Below, one piece after another: positions 1 through 11,753 of a stretch of 64,000 nt of DNA. Each line of letters begins with the position of its first letter. The stretch's first letter is position 1. The notes under the pieces are model-generated. The model was not told the DNA's origin. It worked only from the letters and a program-made list of their open reading frames with translations, and searched no databases. The stretch spans positions 1 through 64,000 of the forward strand of contig NZ_OW968186.1 in assembly GCF_943169635.2 (NCBI RefSeq), written 5' to 3'. The DNA comes from Fenollaria sporofastidiosus (GTDB lineage Bacteria; Bacillota; Clostridia; Tissierellales; Peptoniphilaceae). The position numbers were made by a program, and so were the translations under genes.

Positions 1-465
1 TTGGTCAATGTAAGTAAAAGTATCTTCATCATACCAATCATGGTTAACTATATCGTCAATAGTCTCAGGAACAAAAAAGTTGAAAAATTCTTTCTTGAAC
101 GAACTTCCATACTGTAAATAATATGCACCTACCATCTTTGTAAAATTGGTTTTCTTTACATCTTGTGGTTTATACAAAAGTGCTTCTCCAACCTGATTTA
201 AATCAGGGCTTACTTCAAGAAAAACTAAACTTAAATCATCTTCCTTATAGCCAAGTATAAAACTTCTGTATTTATAGGAAACGGTACGAAGCACTACGAA
301 ATTCGTACCACTAATATCTTCTGAATAAGCATAAACTATTTTATATTCCGAACCATTATCTACTTTATTATCAAAGATTTCTCTCATGCGATTTTTGTTT
401 TCATTGCTTTTTACATTATCTAACTCAACTGTTTTTTTTCCACCAAATAAATTAAACAATCCCAT
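1..465 (-). CDS. Hypothetical protein, partial (N-terminal 155 residues)
   Basis: An open frame starts with ATG at 465, behind a good ribosome binding site (AGGAGG, 7 bases upstream). It runs without a stop to the left edge of the window, so the C-terminus is missing. The protein begins MGLFNLFGGKKTVEL and continues as a soluble, charged sequence with no membrane segment or signal peptide. I do not recognise the family. A promoter about 110 bases upstream and an independent terminator for the next gene suggest that it is transcribed on its own. The reading frame was checked codon by codon and is intact. Function unknown. Confidence 0.7.
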   Translation of the reverse strand, partial: MGLFNLFGGKKTVELDNVKSNENKNRMREIFDNKVDNGSEYKIVYAYSEDISGTNFVVLRTVSYKYRSFILGYKEDDLSLVFLEVSPDLNQVGEALLYKPQDVKKTNFTKMVGAYYLQYGSSFKKEFFNFFVPETIDDIVNHDWYDEDTFTYIDQ

Positions 466-571
466 TTTATTGCCTCCTATCATAATTTTAATTCTCTTCA
501 AAAAGCCTTATTAGTGTGCTTAATATGTGAACCTCTTTCATTTTCACATCATACTTACCATCTTTAAATAT

Positions 572-600
572 AAAATAGCATAAATTAATTCAATAGTCAA
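572..600 (-). promoter_or_regulatory. Promoter for the partial hypothetical gene
   Basis: On the minus strand, TTGACT (595-600) and TATTTT (572-577) are separated by 17 bases, a sigma-A-like arrangement. The 5' leader before the ATG at 465 would be about 100 bases. The rest of the 230-base gap holds only AT-rich sequence and the terminator of the next gene. Confidence 0.5.
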
Positions 601-652
601 GTTTTTTTAACATTAAATTATATTTATATTAGCTGTAATTATTCTTGGCAAA

Positions 653-686
653 TAAAAAAGCTACTAAGTTCTAAGACTTAGTAGCT
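653..686 (-). terminator. Rho-independent terminator of the ADP-ribosylglycohydrolase gene
   Basis: A 10-bp inverted repeat (GCTACTAAGT at 660-669, complement at 676-685) is followed on the minus strand by a run of T. It lies directly after the stop codon of the gene ending at 696. Confidence 0.85.
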
Positions 687-695
687 TAATCTAAT

Positions 696-1472
696 CTATT
701 CAAATAAACAATCTTCAATTAATTCTTTATTCTTTAACTTATCTATCCACCCTCTTGGTATGGCATCATATCCATAGATAATACCTGCAAGTCCTCCTGT
801 GACAGCAGCTGTCGTATCTGTATCGCCTCCAAGGTTCACCGCTTTTAATACCGCATCCTTATAATTAGCTGTATTTAAAATGCACCATAGTGATGCTTTT
901 AGTGTATCAAGCACAAAGCCTCCTGATTTAATCTCACTCTCATCTATATTTTTTATTAACTCATCATGATATTTCTCGCCGCGAATAAGTTTTCTTGCTA
1001 TGTGAATGTACTCTATGCAAGCCTTCTTTGAGATCTCATGAGCGTGTGTTATAGCTGAAACATTGGCAATGTCTTCGTCTGATGCATCTGTAAAAGCTAG
1101 CGGAAGTATTCTCATAAGAGAGCCATTGCCATTGTCATGAAAACCCTCCAAGCCATGTTCAAGTTCAATAGCTTCGCGTGTAGTTCCACCTACATCGAAT
1201 ACAGTGCCATTTGCAGTAAATTCATCATTGTATAGCCATGCTTCAAAATTCTTTCTTATATCTTTTAAATCAATGCATCCTTTATCTTTAATTGATTTTG
1301 CTGTGGCAAGTGTCAGCGATGTATCATCTGACCACGTGCCATCCTCTTGATTCCATGTACCGTATCCAATCATATCTGTGCAAATAAAAGTATTTCTTTC
1401 TTTGAACTCGTATGGCACACCTAAGGCATCGCCAATAGCAAAGCCATATATGGCAGATTTTAATTTTGACAT
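696..1472 (-). CDS. ADP-ribosylglycohydrolase family protein
   Basis: 258 residues, full length for the DraG/ARH fold. The N-terminal GFAIGDALGVP is the family opening motif. WSDDT near residue 47 and GGDTDTTAAV near residue 217 carry the acidic residues that bind the two metal ions of the active site, and GNGSLMR near residue 115 is also conserved. Known members remove ADP-ribose from proteins, nucleic acids or small molecules; which substrate is used here cannot be read from sequence. No partner ADP-ribosyltransferase is visible nearby, so a general metabolic or phage-related role is only possible. The start has a clear GGAGGT site. It is transcribed alone, with its own terminator. Confidence 0.9.
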   Translation of the reverse strand: MSKLKSAIYGFAIGDALGVPYEFKERNTFICTDMIGYGTWNQEDGTWSDDTSLTLATAKSIKDKGCIDLKDIRKNFEAWLYNDEFTANGTVFDVGGTTREAIELEHGLEGFHDNGNGSLMRILPLAFTDASDEDIANVSAITHAHEISKKACIEYIHIARKLIRGEKYHDELIKNIDESEIKSGGFVLDTLKASLWCILNTANYKDAVLKAVNLGGDTDTTAAVTGGLAGIIYGYDAIPRGWIDKLKNKELIEDCLFE

Positions 1473-1505
1473 AGCTTACCTCCATAATCAAAACATTTTG
1501 TGTAT

Positions 1506-1536
1506 GAAAAAAGACTAAGCATATTACTTAGTCTTT
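1506..1536 (-). terminator. Terminator at the end of the tRNA array
   Basis: AAAGACTAAG (1510-1519) pairs with 1527-1536 and is followed on the minus strand by a T-run. It lies just after tRNA-Arg(ACG) and ends the rRNA-tRNA transcription unit. Confidence 0.8.
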
Positions 1537-1538
1537 CA

Positions 1539-1615
1539 TGGCGCACCATGAGGGAGTCGAACCCCCGACCTTCTGATTCGTAGTCAGACACTCTATCCAG
1601 CTGAGCTAATGGTGC
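1539..1615 (-). tRNA. tRNA-Arg(ACG)
   Basis: 77 bases including an encoded CCA. The cloverleaf closes with a GCACCAT acceptor stem. The anticodon loop CTACGAA gives anticodon ACG, which is read as ICG and decodes CGN arginine codons. Confidence 0.95.
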
Positions 1616-1646
1616 ATGCAAGCAAAAATATAAAATTTTCTTGCTA

Positions 1647-1723
<77 letters not shown>

Positions 1724-1757
1724 ATAGAATATATTAATTTTATTATGACATAAAGAG

Positions 1758-1785
1758 CCGACCTTCTGATTCGTAGTCAGACACT
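1758..1785 (-). pseudogene. tRNA-Arg(ACG) remnant
   Basis: 28 bases identical to the anticodon-arm and variable-loop part of tRNA-Arg(ACG) at 1539-1615, with no acceptor, D or T arm around it. It lies between the two identical tRNA-Arg(TCT) copies. This fits a duplication of the Arg(ACG)-Arg(TCT) pair followed by decay of one ACG copy. Confidence 0.75.
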
Positions 1786-1806
1786 TTAAAGACATGATAT
1801 TTATGT

Positions 1807-1843
1807 AAAAAAAGCAGCAAAAGAATATTAAGTTTTGCTGCTA
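1807..1843 (-). terminator. Internal terminator within the tRNA array
   Basis: A 10-bp perfect stem (AGCAGCAAAA at 1813-1822, complement at 1833-1842) is followed on the minus strand by six T. It lies directly after tRNA-Arg(TCT) copy 2. The two tRNA genes beyond it therefore need readthrough or their own promoter. Confidence 0.75.
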
Positions 1844-1920
<77 letters not shown>

Positions 1921-1930
1921 ATGTAACGTA

Positions 1931-2004
1931 TGGAGCGGGTGAAGGGAATCGGACCCTCGCAACCAGCTTGGAAGGCTGGGGCTCTACCACTGAGCTACAC
2001 CCGC
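1931..2004 (-). tRNA. tRNA-Gly(TCC)
   Basis: 74 bases with encoded CCA; acceptor GCGGGTG; anticodon loop CTTCCAA gives TCC. Confidence 0.95.
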
Positions 2005-2030
2005 AAATTTTGCGGTATTAAAAAAGAATA

Positions 2031-2105
2031 TGGAGCGGAAAACGAGATTCGAACTCGCGACCCTCGCCTTGGCAAGGCGATGCTCTACCACTGAGCCATT
2101 TCCGC
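2031..2105 (-). tRNA. tRNA-Gly(GCC)
   Basis: 75 bases with encoded CCA; acceptor GCGGAAA; anticodon loop TTGCCAA gives GCC. Confidence 0.95.
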
Positions 2106-2108
2106 ATA

Positions 2109-2194
2109 TGGTGGAAGAGAGTGGATTTGAACCACTGAAAGCTTAGCTAACGGATTTACAGTCCGCCCCCTTTAGCCACTTGGGTACTCTTCCA
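2109..2194 (-). tRNA. tRNA-Tyr(GTA)
   Basis: 86 bases with the long variable arm typical of bacterial tRNA-Tyr and an encoded CCA; anticodon loop CTGTAAA gives GTA. Confidence 0.95.
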
Positions 2195-2216
2195 TAAGGC
2201 TTTAAAATAAAAGATT

Positions 2217-2292
<76 letters not shown>

Positions 2293-2327
2293 AACAAGAT
2301 GATGATAATCATCATCTAATCTTTTAC

Positions 2328-2405
2328 TGGCGACCCGGATGGGGCTCGAACCCACGACCTCTAGCGTGACAGGCTAGCATTCTAAACCAACTGAACTACC
2401 GGGCC
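2328..2405 (-). tRNA. tRNA-Asp(GTC)
   Basis: 78 bases with encoded CCA; acceptor GGCCCGG; anticodon loop CTGTCAC gives GTC. Confidence 0.95.
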
Positions 2406-2410
2406 ATGCA

Positions 2411-2486
2411 TGGTGGACGATATAGGGCTCGAACCTATGACCCCCTGCTTGTAAGGCAGATGCTCTCCCAGCTGAGCTAATCGTCC
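2411..2486 (-). tRNA. tRNA-Val(TAC)
   Basis: 76 bases with encoded CCA; acceptor GGACGAT; anticodon loop CTTACAA gives TAC. Confidence 0.95.
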
Positions 2487-2515
2487 ATGCATAAAATTTT
2501 ATTAAAGAATAAAAA

Positions 2516-2591
2516 TGGTGACCCTACCGGGATTCGAACCCGGGTAACCGCCGTGAAAGGGCGGTGTCTTGAACCGCTTGACCATAGGGCC
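2516..2591 (-). tRNA. tRNA-Glu(TTC)
   Basis: 76 bases with encoded CCA; acceptor GGCCCTA; anticodon loop CTTTCAC gives TTC. Confidence 0.95.
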
Positions 2592-2638
2592 ATATTTACT
2601 TATTAATATTTTTATTAAATTATATATAAAGGTCTCTT

Positions 2639-2670
2639 CCGTAACTTTTATGGTTGCGGGAGCAGGATTT
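2639..2670. repeat. Direct repeat of the tRNA-fMet 3' end (distal copy)
   Basis: The 23 bases at 2648-2670 are identical to 2836-2858, which contain the last 20 bases of tRNA-fMet (T-arm 3' half, acceptor and CCA). Similarity extends a few bases further (CCGTAA plus spacer). The two copies enclose about 165 bases (2671-2835) found nowhere else in the window. The enclosed segment contains an 8-bp inverted repeat (TTGACCTA at 2673-2680, complement at 2718-2725). This layout resembles attL/attR around a nearly deleted integrated element, or a partial tRNA duplication. No gene is visible inside. Confidence 0.7.
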
Positions 2671-2838
2671 CATTGACCTAACTTAGTGAATTAGGCGCTA
2701 GCCGTAATGAACTTTAGTAGGTCAAGTGCAACCGTTTTTCCAAGAGAGCAAGCTTTGCGATGCTCGATTGGTAAAAAACGTCTGCTGAACCGTCTTTTGA
2801 TAGTCTATTTAAGGACTTCATATATCCCCGTAATCTTA

Positions 2839-2914
2839 TGGTTGCGGGAGCAGGATTTGAACCTGCGACCTTCGGGTTATGAGCCCGACGAGCTGCCAGC
2901 TGCTCCATCCCGCG
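2839..2914 (-). tRNA. Initiator tRNA-fMet(CAT)
   Basis: 76 bases with encoded CCA. The anticodon loop is CTCATAA. The acceptor begins CGCGGG with an unpaired first position and the anticodon stem has three consecutive G-C pairs (CGGGCTCATAACCCG), which mark the initiator type. Confidence 0.95.
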
Positions 2915-2923
2915 ATGTCTTTT

Positions 2924-3012
2924 TGGTGCCGAGGATCGGAATCGAACCGATACGACCTTTAGGGGTCGCAGGATTTTAAGTCCTGTGCGTCTGCCAGTTC
3001 CGCCACCCCGGC
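2924..3012 (-). tRNA. tRNA-Leu(TAA)
   Basis: 89 bases with a long class II variable arm and encoded CCA; anticodon loop CTTAAAA gives TAA. Confidence 0.95.
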
Positions 3013-3017
3013 TTGTT

Positions 3018-3092
3018 TGGCGCTTGTGGTAAGACTCGAACTTACAACCTACCGGTTAACAGCCGGTTGCTCTGCCATTGAGCTACACAAGC
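3018..3092 (-). tRNA. tRNA-Asn(GTT)
   Basis: 75 bases with encoded CCA; acceptor GCTTGTG; anticodon loop CTGTTAA gives GTT. It is the first tRNA after 5S rRNA. Confidence 0.95.
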
Positions 3093-3099
3093 TTATTTA

Positions 3100-3215
3100 A
3101 GTGGCGGCTACCTATTATCCCAGGTCGTCTCCAACCAAGTACCTTCAGCGTTAAGAGCCTTAACTTCCGTGTTCGGTATGGTAACGGGTGTTTCCCTCTT
3201 GCTATTGCTGCCACA
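3100..3215 (-). rRNA. rrf: 5S ribosomal RNA
   Basis: About 115 bases whose ends (GTGGCAGC... and ...GCCGCCAC on the minus strand) pair to close the molecule. It contains the conserved CCGAACACGGAAGTTAAG-type segment. It lies between 23S and the tRNA array in the standard order. The ends are approximate. Confidence 0.9.
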
Positions 3216-3244
3216 TTTCTTAATAACCATAATTCTAATAAGCG

Positions 3245-6108
<2,864 letters not shown>

Positions 6109-6242
6109 TAATTTTTTTAAAAATCCTTTAACGCTTATTGTTAAAATTTACTGTATTTATTTTCTTTATAAATGTCGTTTCGTTTTCATTTGATTATGGT
6201 TATTAAGTTTTATTTGGTTTTGACTTTTCTTTTGAAAAGTCA

Positions 6243-6318
6243 TGGTGGAGATGAGGAGATTCGAACTCCTGACCCCCTGCTTGCAAGGCAGGTGCTCTCC
6301 CAACTGAGCTACACCCCC
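6243..6318 (-). tRNA. tRNA-Ala(TGC) in the 16S-23S spacer
   Basis: 76 bases with encoded CCA; acceptor GGGGGTG; anticodon loop CTTGCAA gives TGC. It is the only tRNA in the spacer; the tRNA-Ile that often accompanies it is absent here. Confidence 0.95.
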
Positions 6319-6380
6319 ATGTTGATGGTTTTGTTTGGGTATTTGTTTTTAAGCAAAGCCCAAAGTGAAAAGAACTAATG

Positions 6381-7920
<1,540 letters not shown>

Positions 7921-8061
7921 ATTAAATGGTTTATTTAATCCCAAGTTAACCTTGGCTCTTAAATTCGAAATTACTTATCAATAAAAATTGATTGGTTTAA
8001 ATCGTTCTTTTCACTTTTATTCAGTTTTGCTTGCCTTCTGGTCTTTCCAGATGACTTATCC

Positions 8062-8090
8062 ATTCTACCATTTATTTTTATCTTTGTCAA
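8062..8090 (-). promoter_or_regulatory. rRNA operon promoter
   Basis: On the minus strand TTGACA (8085-8090) and TAGAAT (8062-8067) are separated by exactly 17 bases, about 140 bases before 16S. This is a near-consensus sigma-A promoter with A/T-rich sequence upstream. Further away, 8100-8350 holds no gene or structure that I can support. Confidence 0.8.
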
Positions 8091-8352
8091 GTACTTTTTA
8101 AAAAGTTTTTACTTATTTTTAAAGTTTTTTCTCTTTTATTTTACAATTGTATCGCCTTTTTCTTTGGCCCACTATCTATAGTATGTGCATTTATCATTGT
8201 GATACTTAATCTCAAGATGTAACTCTTTTCTTTAATGCCACAGTTCATGCTACTATATGCTTCACTTGCTATATAGTCCCAAGCATCTTACTATATATCA
8301 AGCCTCTCATGTATTAGGTCGTTTCTATATCTTATCTAAAATCTAATTATCC

Positions 8353-8391
8353 CAAAAAAATCCCTCATCAACTCTGTGGTCAATGAGGGTT
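8353..8391 (-). terminator. Terminator of the pheS-to-TPR gene block
   Basis: CCCTCAT (8362-8368) pairs with ATGAGGG (8383-8389) and is followed on the minus strand by seven T. It lies directly after the TPR gene. Confidence 0.85.
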
Positions 8392-8402
8392 CTATTTATG
8401 TC

Positions 8403-9362
8403 TTATTTATTCATCATATCTCTTTGTTCTTTCATCTTCTCTAAGTACTCTTTCGTGCTCGGTGTGTAATCTTCTTTTTTAATTTGCTTTTCAAGTATGG
8501 CAATCGCGCTGTCAAGGTTGCCACTGTTGTAGTTTGATATTGCAAGCTGATCCATGTACTGTGCGCTCTGTCTGTCCTTACTTGCCTCTATCGCATAGTC
8601 AAGTGCCTCTTTAAAATTGCCTGTCATGGTCATTACAACGCTAAGGTAGTAGTATACTCTATCGTCTTTTGCATTGTCGATGTTTTCTATCAGTACATCG
8701 TAGGCTTCTTTAAACTTTTTCACGCCTATAAAGTACTCTGCAAGCTCTATCTTGTATTCTTCGTAGTCTAGGCTCAATACGCCCTCAACTTCTTCTTTTT
8801 TCTCAAGCTCGTTCTCAAGCTTAAGATATTTTTCAAAGTAAGCCTTGCTTCTTATATAATCCTTTTTAAATCTATAGTAATATCCTAGCTTGTATAGTGC
8901 GTACTTTGCTTTGTTATTATCAAGGTATATTTTTTCAAATATCTCTATCGCCTCGTCGATGGCCTTGTCTTTATACTTTTCTTCAAGCAGTGACACGTAT
9001 AGGTACACATAGTTTATGTCATTATAATTTTCTTTTAGATAGTAAGCGTAGATGAGTCTTATGTCAATGCCTATGTCTTCATTTAACGCCTCATGCAACA
9101 AGAATTTATCAAAGTCTTTCACGGCTTTGATTGCGCCTTCATAAGCATTTTTATGTGTAAAATTATTATCTAGTGTCAAAACTATAGGCATAGCTTTTAA
9201 GAATAGCTTTACATCTATGTCTTCTTTGTTCTCTTTAACTATCTTTCGCATATCTTTTATAAGAACTGGGTAGTCAACATTCTTTTTGAAGGCGCCGTGT
9301 TCTTCTTTAAGTTCTATAAAAAATATTTCACTTAATAAATATTTAAAGCTATCTAAATTCAT
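8403..9362 (-). CDS. TPR-repeat protein of unknown role
   Basis: 319 residues, cytoplasmic, with no signal peptide. From about residue 110 to the end it is made of helical pairs typical of tetratricopeptide repeats, for example KALGYYYR-like blocks near 155 and the ALDYAIEASKD block near 255. Such repeats bind partner proteins. The start ATG overlaps the stop of the preceding membrane-protein gene (TAATG), so the two are translationally coupled and may act together. It is the last gene of the block. Specific function unknown. Confidence 0.8.
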   Translation of the reverse strand: MNLDSFKYLLSEIFFIELKEEHGAFKKNVDYPVLIKDMRKIVKENKEDIDVKLFLKAMPIVLTLDNNFTHKNAYEGAIKAVKDFDKFLLHEALNEDIGIDIRLIYAYYLKENYNDINYVYLYVSLLEEKYKDKAIDEAIEIFEKIYLDNNKAKYALYKLGYYYRFKKDYIRSKAYFEKYLKLENELEKKEEVEGVLSLDYEEYKIELAEYFIGVKKFKEAYDVLIENIDNAKDDRVYYYLSVVMTMTGNFKEALDYAIEASKDRQSAQYMDQLAISNYNSGNLDSAIAILEKQIKKEDYTPSTKEYLEKMKEQRDMMNK

Positions 9363-10105
9363 TATCTCATGTTCCTCCTAAACGCTCTCATCCTCATTGA
9401 TGAATTGTCAAGTATTTTGAATAGATGTCCTCTGTATATAAAGATGAGTGGTACTAAGACGTAATTTACTAAGTATCTTAATGATAAGCTGCTAAATAAT
9501 ATACTATAATTAGATGCTGCCATCAATAAAAGGGCTGCAAATAGCCATTGAAGGAAGTTGTTAAAGAAGAATTTTGCCCCATAAGTAAACGTGGCGATGC
9601 TATTATTAGATGTTTGATACAGCGTTTCGAATGATGCGTTGAATACAAAGGTAACTATGATATTCACAAGTATTTGTGCATATAAAAGTCTGTGATCTAT
9701 TTGGTATGGATCTGTGAATGCGCCTGTTCTAAAAATCATATTTAATGCTAGACCAAATAGATACGTGATGAAAACGTAGTTTATTAGCTTTGTTAAATAG
9801 TACTTCCAGCCTATAAACGCGCTATTAAAACTGATTTTCTCGCCTTCAACAACTCTTGCTAAGAGCACTGAAACTAGTGAAAATTTTATAAGCATGAGTA
9901 TATACATAAAAAGGCTTATAAGCATAGTAGTGAACACTCCACCAAAAGCCATCGACACGCCGGTACTCACTATGCTTGTTACTTGATCAAAGAGAAATAG
10001 TCCTAGCATTGTTAATATCACGACTAGAAAATTTTCTTTAATCGTTGCAAATAGTCTCTTAAACGCTTCTGTGTTTGTATAAATTATATCTTTTAACATA
10101 GTCAT
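9362..10105 (-). CDS. Polytopic membrane protein of unknown function
   Basis: 247 residues with about six hydrophobic segments (roughly residues 28-45, 57-75, 85-100, 108-125, 145-162, 185-225), a basic C-terminus and no recognised domain. The start was placed on the ATG at 10105, which follows AAAGGA by 6 bases; a GTG three bases upstream is less likely. It begins inside the radical SAM gene in another frame (about 47 bases of overlap) and ends in a TAATG junction with the TPR gene. The three genes thus form a tightly coupled set. Confidence 0.75.
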   Translation of the reverse strand: MTMLKDIIYTNTEAFKRLFATIKENFLVVILTMLGLFLFDQVTSIVSTGVSMAFGGVFTTMLISLFMYILMLIKFSLVSVLLARVVEGEKISFNSAFIGWKYYLTKLINYVFITYLFGLALNMIFRTGAFTDPYQIDHRLLYAQILVNIIVTFVFNASFETLYQTSNNSIATFTYGAKFFFNNFLQWLFAALLLMAASNYSILFSSLSLRYLVNYVLVPLIFIYRGHLFKILDNSSMRMRAFRRNMR

Positions 10106-11753
10106 CACTAATCCTTTCTATGTCATCATCAACAAGGTAGGCGTCCTCATCCATAACTATGATAGCTACTTTGTTTATGATGTCCTTGTTCTTCTCATCT
10201 ATATATTTCCTTAAATGTGCTTTTCTAAACTCTTCATCTCTTAAAATACTGTGAAGCTTGTCACCTCTAAGCTTTGTAAATGGCATAAAGTCAAGCGGTG
10301 CCTGTGATTTAACGCTCACTGCATAGTCGAGGCTAAGTGCTTTTACAAACTCATCTGTTACTAGGTCTTTCGCTTTTAAAAATTCGTAGACAAGTCCATA
10401 TAATTTTTCCTTTTTAATGGTCTTATCAACGCCAAATTTTTCATCTATGAAATTTGCCATATCTTCAAACATTGCAAATGGGCTTAAATACACCCTTTCA
10501 AGTATATCAAGTGTTCTTTTGAAACTGCCCTCGTTATATATCTTGTCAACCACATAATCAATTTTCTTAAGAATTATTATCTCGTCGGTCGATAAAAAAT
10601 CGTTCTTCAAGACTTCATAAGGAGCGTAGTCAGTAAACTCATAGCGGAAGATATCACTTTGCGAACGCACAAGCGAACCTTTAAGCATCTTCAGAAAGCC
10701 AAGCTGTATCTTTTCTATCTTAAAAGTGTAAAGATAGTTAAAAGACTCTTTGAAGCTCTCGAAGTCCTCATAAGGAAGTCCTGCTATAAGGTCTATGTGC
10801 TGATGAATAGTTCCTAGCTTCTTTATCATTTGCGAGTGCTCTTTTATTTTTTCTAGATCATTGTGCCTTTGAATTGCTTTAAGCGTCATTGGGTTTATCG
10901 ACTGAAGCCCTATCTCAAACTGTACCATATCCTTAGGAAGCTTCTTAAGCGTCTCATAGAATCTATCCGTCATTCTATCAAGAGTAATCTCGAAGTGAAA
11001 CTTAGTATTCGTTTTATTATTTTCTAAAATATGCTCTATTATATTAATAGCAAAGTCTTCGTTAGAGTTAAAAGTTCTGTCTATGAACTTAACTATGGAT
11101 GGCTTCATAGATATAAGCCTATCTAAATCCTTTTTCACTAGGTCGATGGGCTTGTACCTAAGACCCTTTATTGCTGAAGATAAACAAAAAGAACACCTAT
11201 ATGGACAGCCTCTTTGTGCTTCATAATAGAGTGTTCTATGCTCCAAAGCCTCTTCATCTTCATAAGGAAAGCTTAAATCTTTCATGTCGATAAGTGGTGC
11301 TTCTTCAGTTTTAATGTATCTATTATCCTTGATATAGGCTAGATTATGAACCTCATCTATGCTTATCTCGCCTTGCTTATAAAGAACAAAGTCCTTCATA
11401 GCTCTCTCACCCTCGCCATAAATTATGTAGTCGCAGGCAGGATTTGACCTAAGAAAGCTTTCTTTTTCGAAGCTCACTTCAGGTCCGCCTAGGACTATAG
11501 TATAGCTTGGCTTTATCTTTTTAAGAGAAGTAATAACTTTTCTTACTTGATCAACGTTCCATATATATGTTGAGAACATAAGTATGTCTGCGTCTTTCTT
11601 GTGAAGCTCATAAACAATCTTTTCCAAAGGCTCGTTTATGGTAAATTCCTCGAACGAAGAATCTACCATACTTTTAAGCTCATTGTTTAAATATCTTATA
11701 GCAATATTTGTATGTGAAAACTTTGCGTTAATACCTACAAATACTACTTTCAT
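10059..11753 (-). CDS. B12-binding-domain radical SAM protein (DUF4080-type)
   Basis: 564 residues. The N-terminal 130 residues form a cobalamin-binding-like Rossmann domain (MKVVFVGINAKFSHTN, then VLGGPEVSF). A radical SAM core follows, with the iron-sulfur motif GCPYRCSFC near residues 183-191 (CxxxCxxC). The C-terminal third matches the DUF4080 extension as I recall it. Relatives are widespread in Clostridia, but I know of no established substrate, so the reaction is unknown; a methyl transfer or radical rearrangement is the usual expectation. The gene starts one base inside the argS stop codon and overlaps the next gene by 47 bases. Confidence 0.85.
   Translation of the reverse strand: MKVVFVGINAKFSHTNIAIRYLNNELKSMVDSSFEEFTINEPLEKIVYELHKKDADILMFSTYIWNVDQVRKVITSLKKIKPSYTIVLGGPEVSFEKESFLRSNPACDYIIYGEGERAMKDFVLYKQGEISIDEVHNLAYIKDNRYIKTEEAPLIDMKDLSFPYEDEEALEHRTLYYEAQRGCPYRCSFCLSSAIKGLRYKPIDLVKKDLDRLISMKPSIVKFIDRTFNSNEDFAINIIEHILENNKTNTKFHFEITLDRMTDRFYETLKKLPKDMVQFEIGLQSINPMTLKAIQRHNDLEKIKEHSQMIKKLGTIHQHIDLIAGLPYEDFESFKESFNYLYTFKIEKIQLGFLKMLKGSLVRSQSDIFRYEFTDYAPYEVLKNDFLSTDEIIILKKIDYVVDKIYNEGSFKRTLDILERVYLSPFAMFEDMANFIDEKFGVDKTIKKEKLYGLVYEFLKAKDLVTDEFVKALSLDYAVSVKSQAPLDFMPFTKLRGDKLHSILRDEEFRKAHLRKYIDEKNKDIINKVAIIVMDEDAYLVDDDIERISDDYVKRYNLYKHRSV

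Noticed and set aside
7921..8400. Hidden gene or riboswitch between the rRNA promoter and the TPR gene
   Set aside because: Apart from the rRNA promoter and one terminator, the sequence shows no conserved structure or coding potential.
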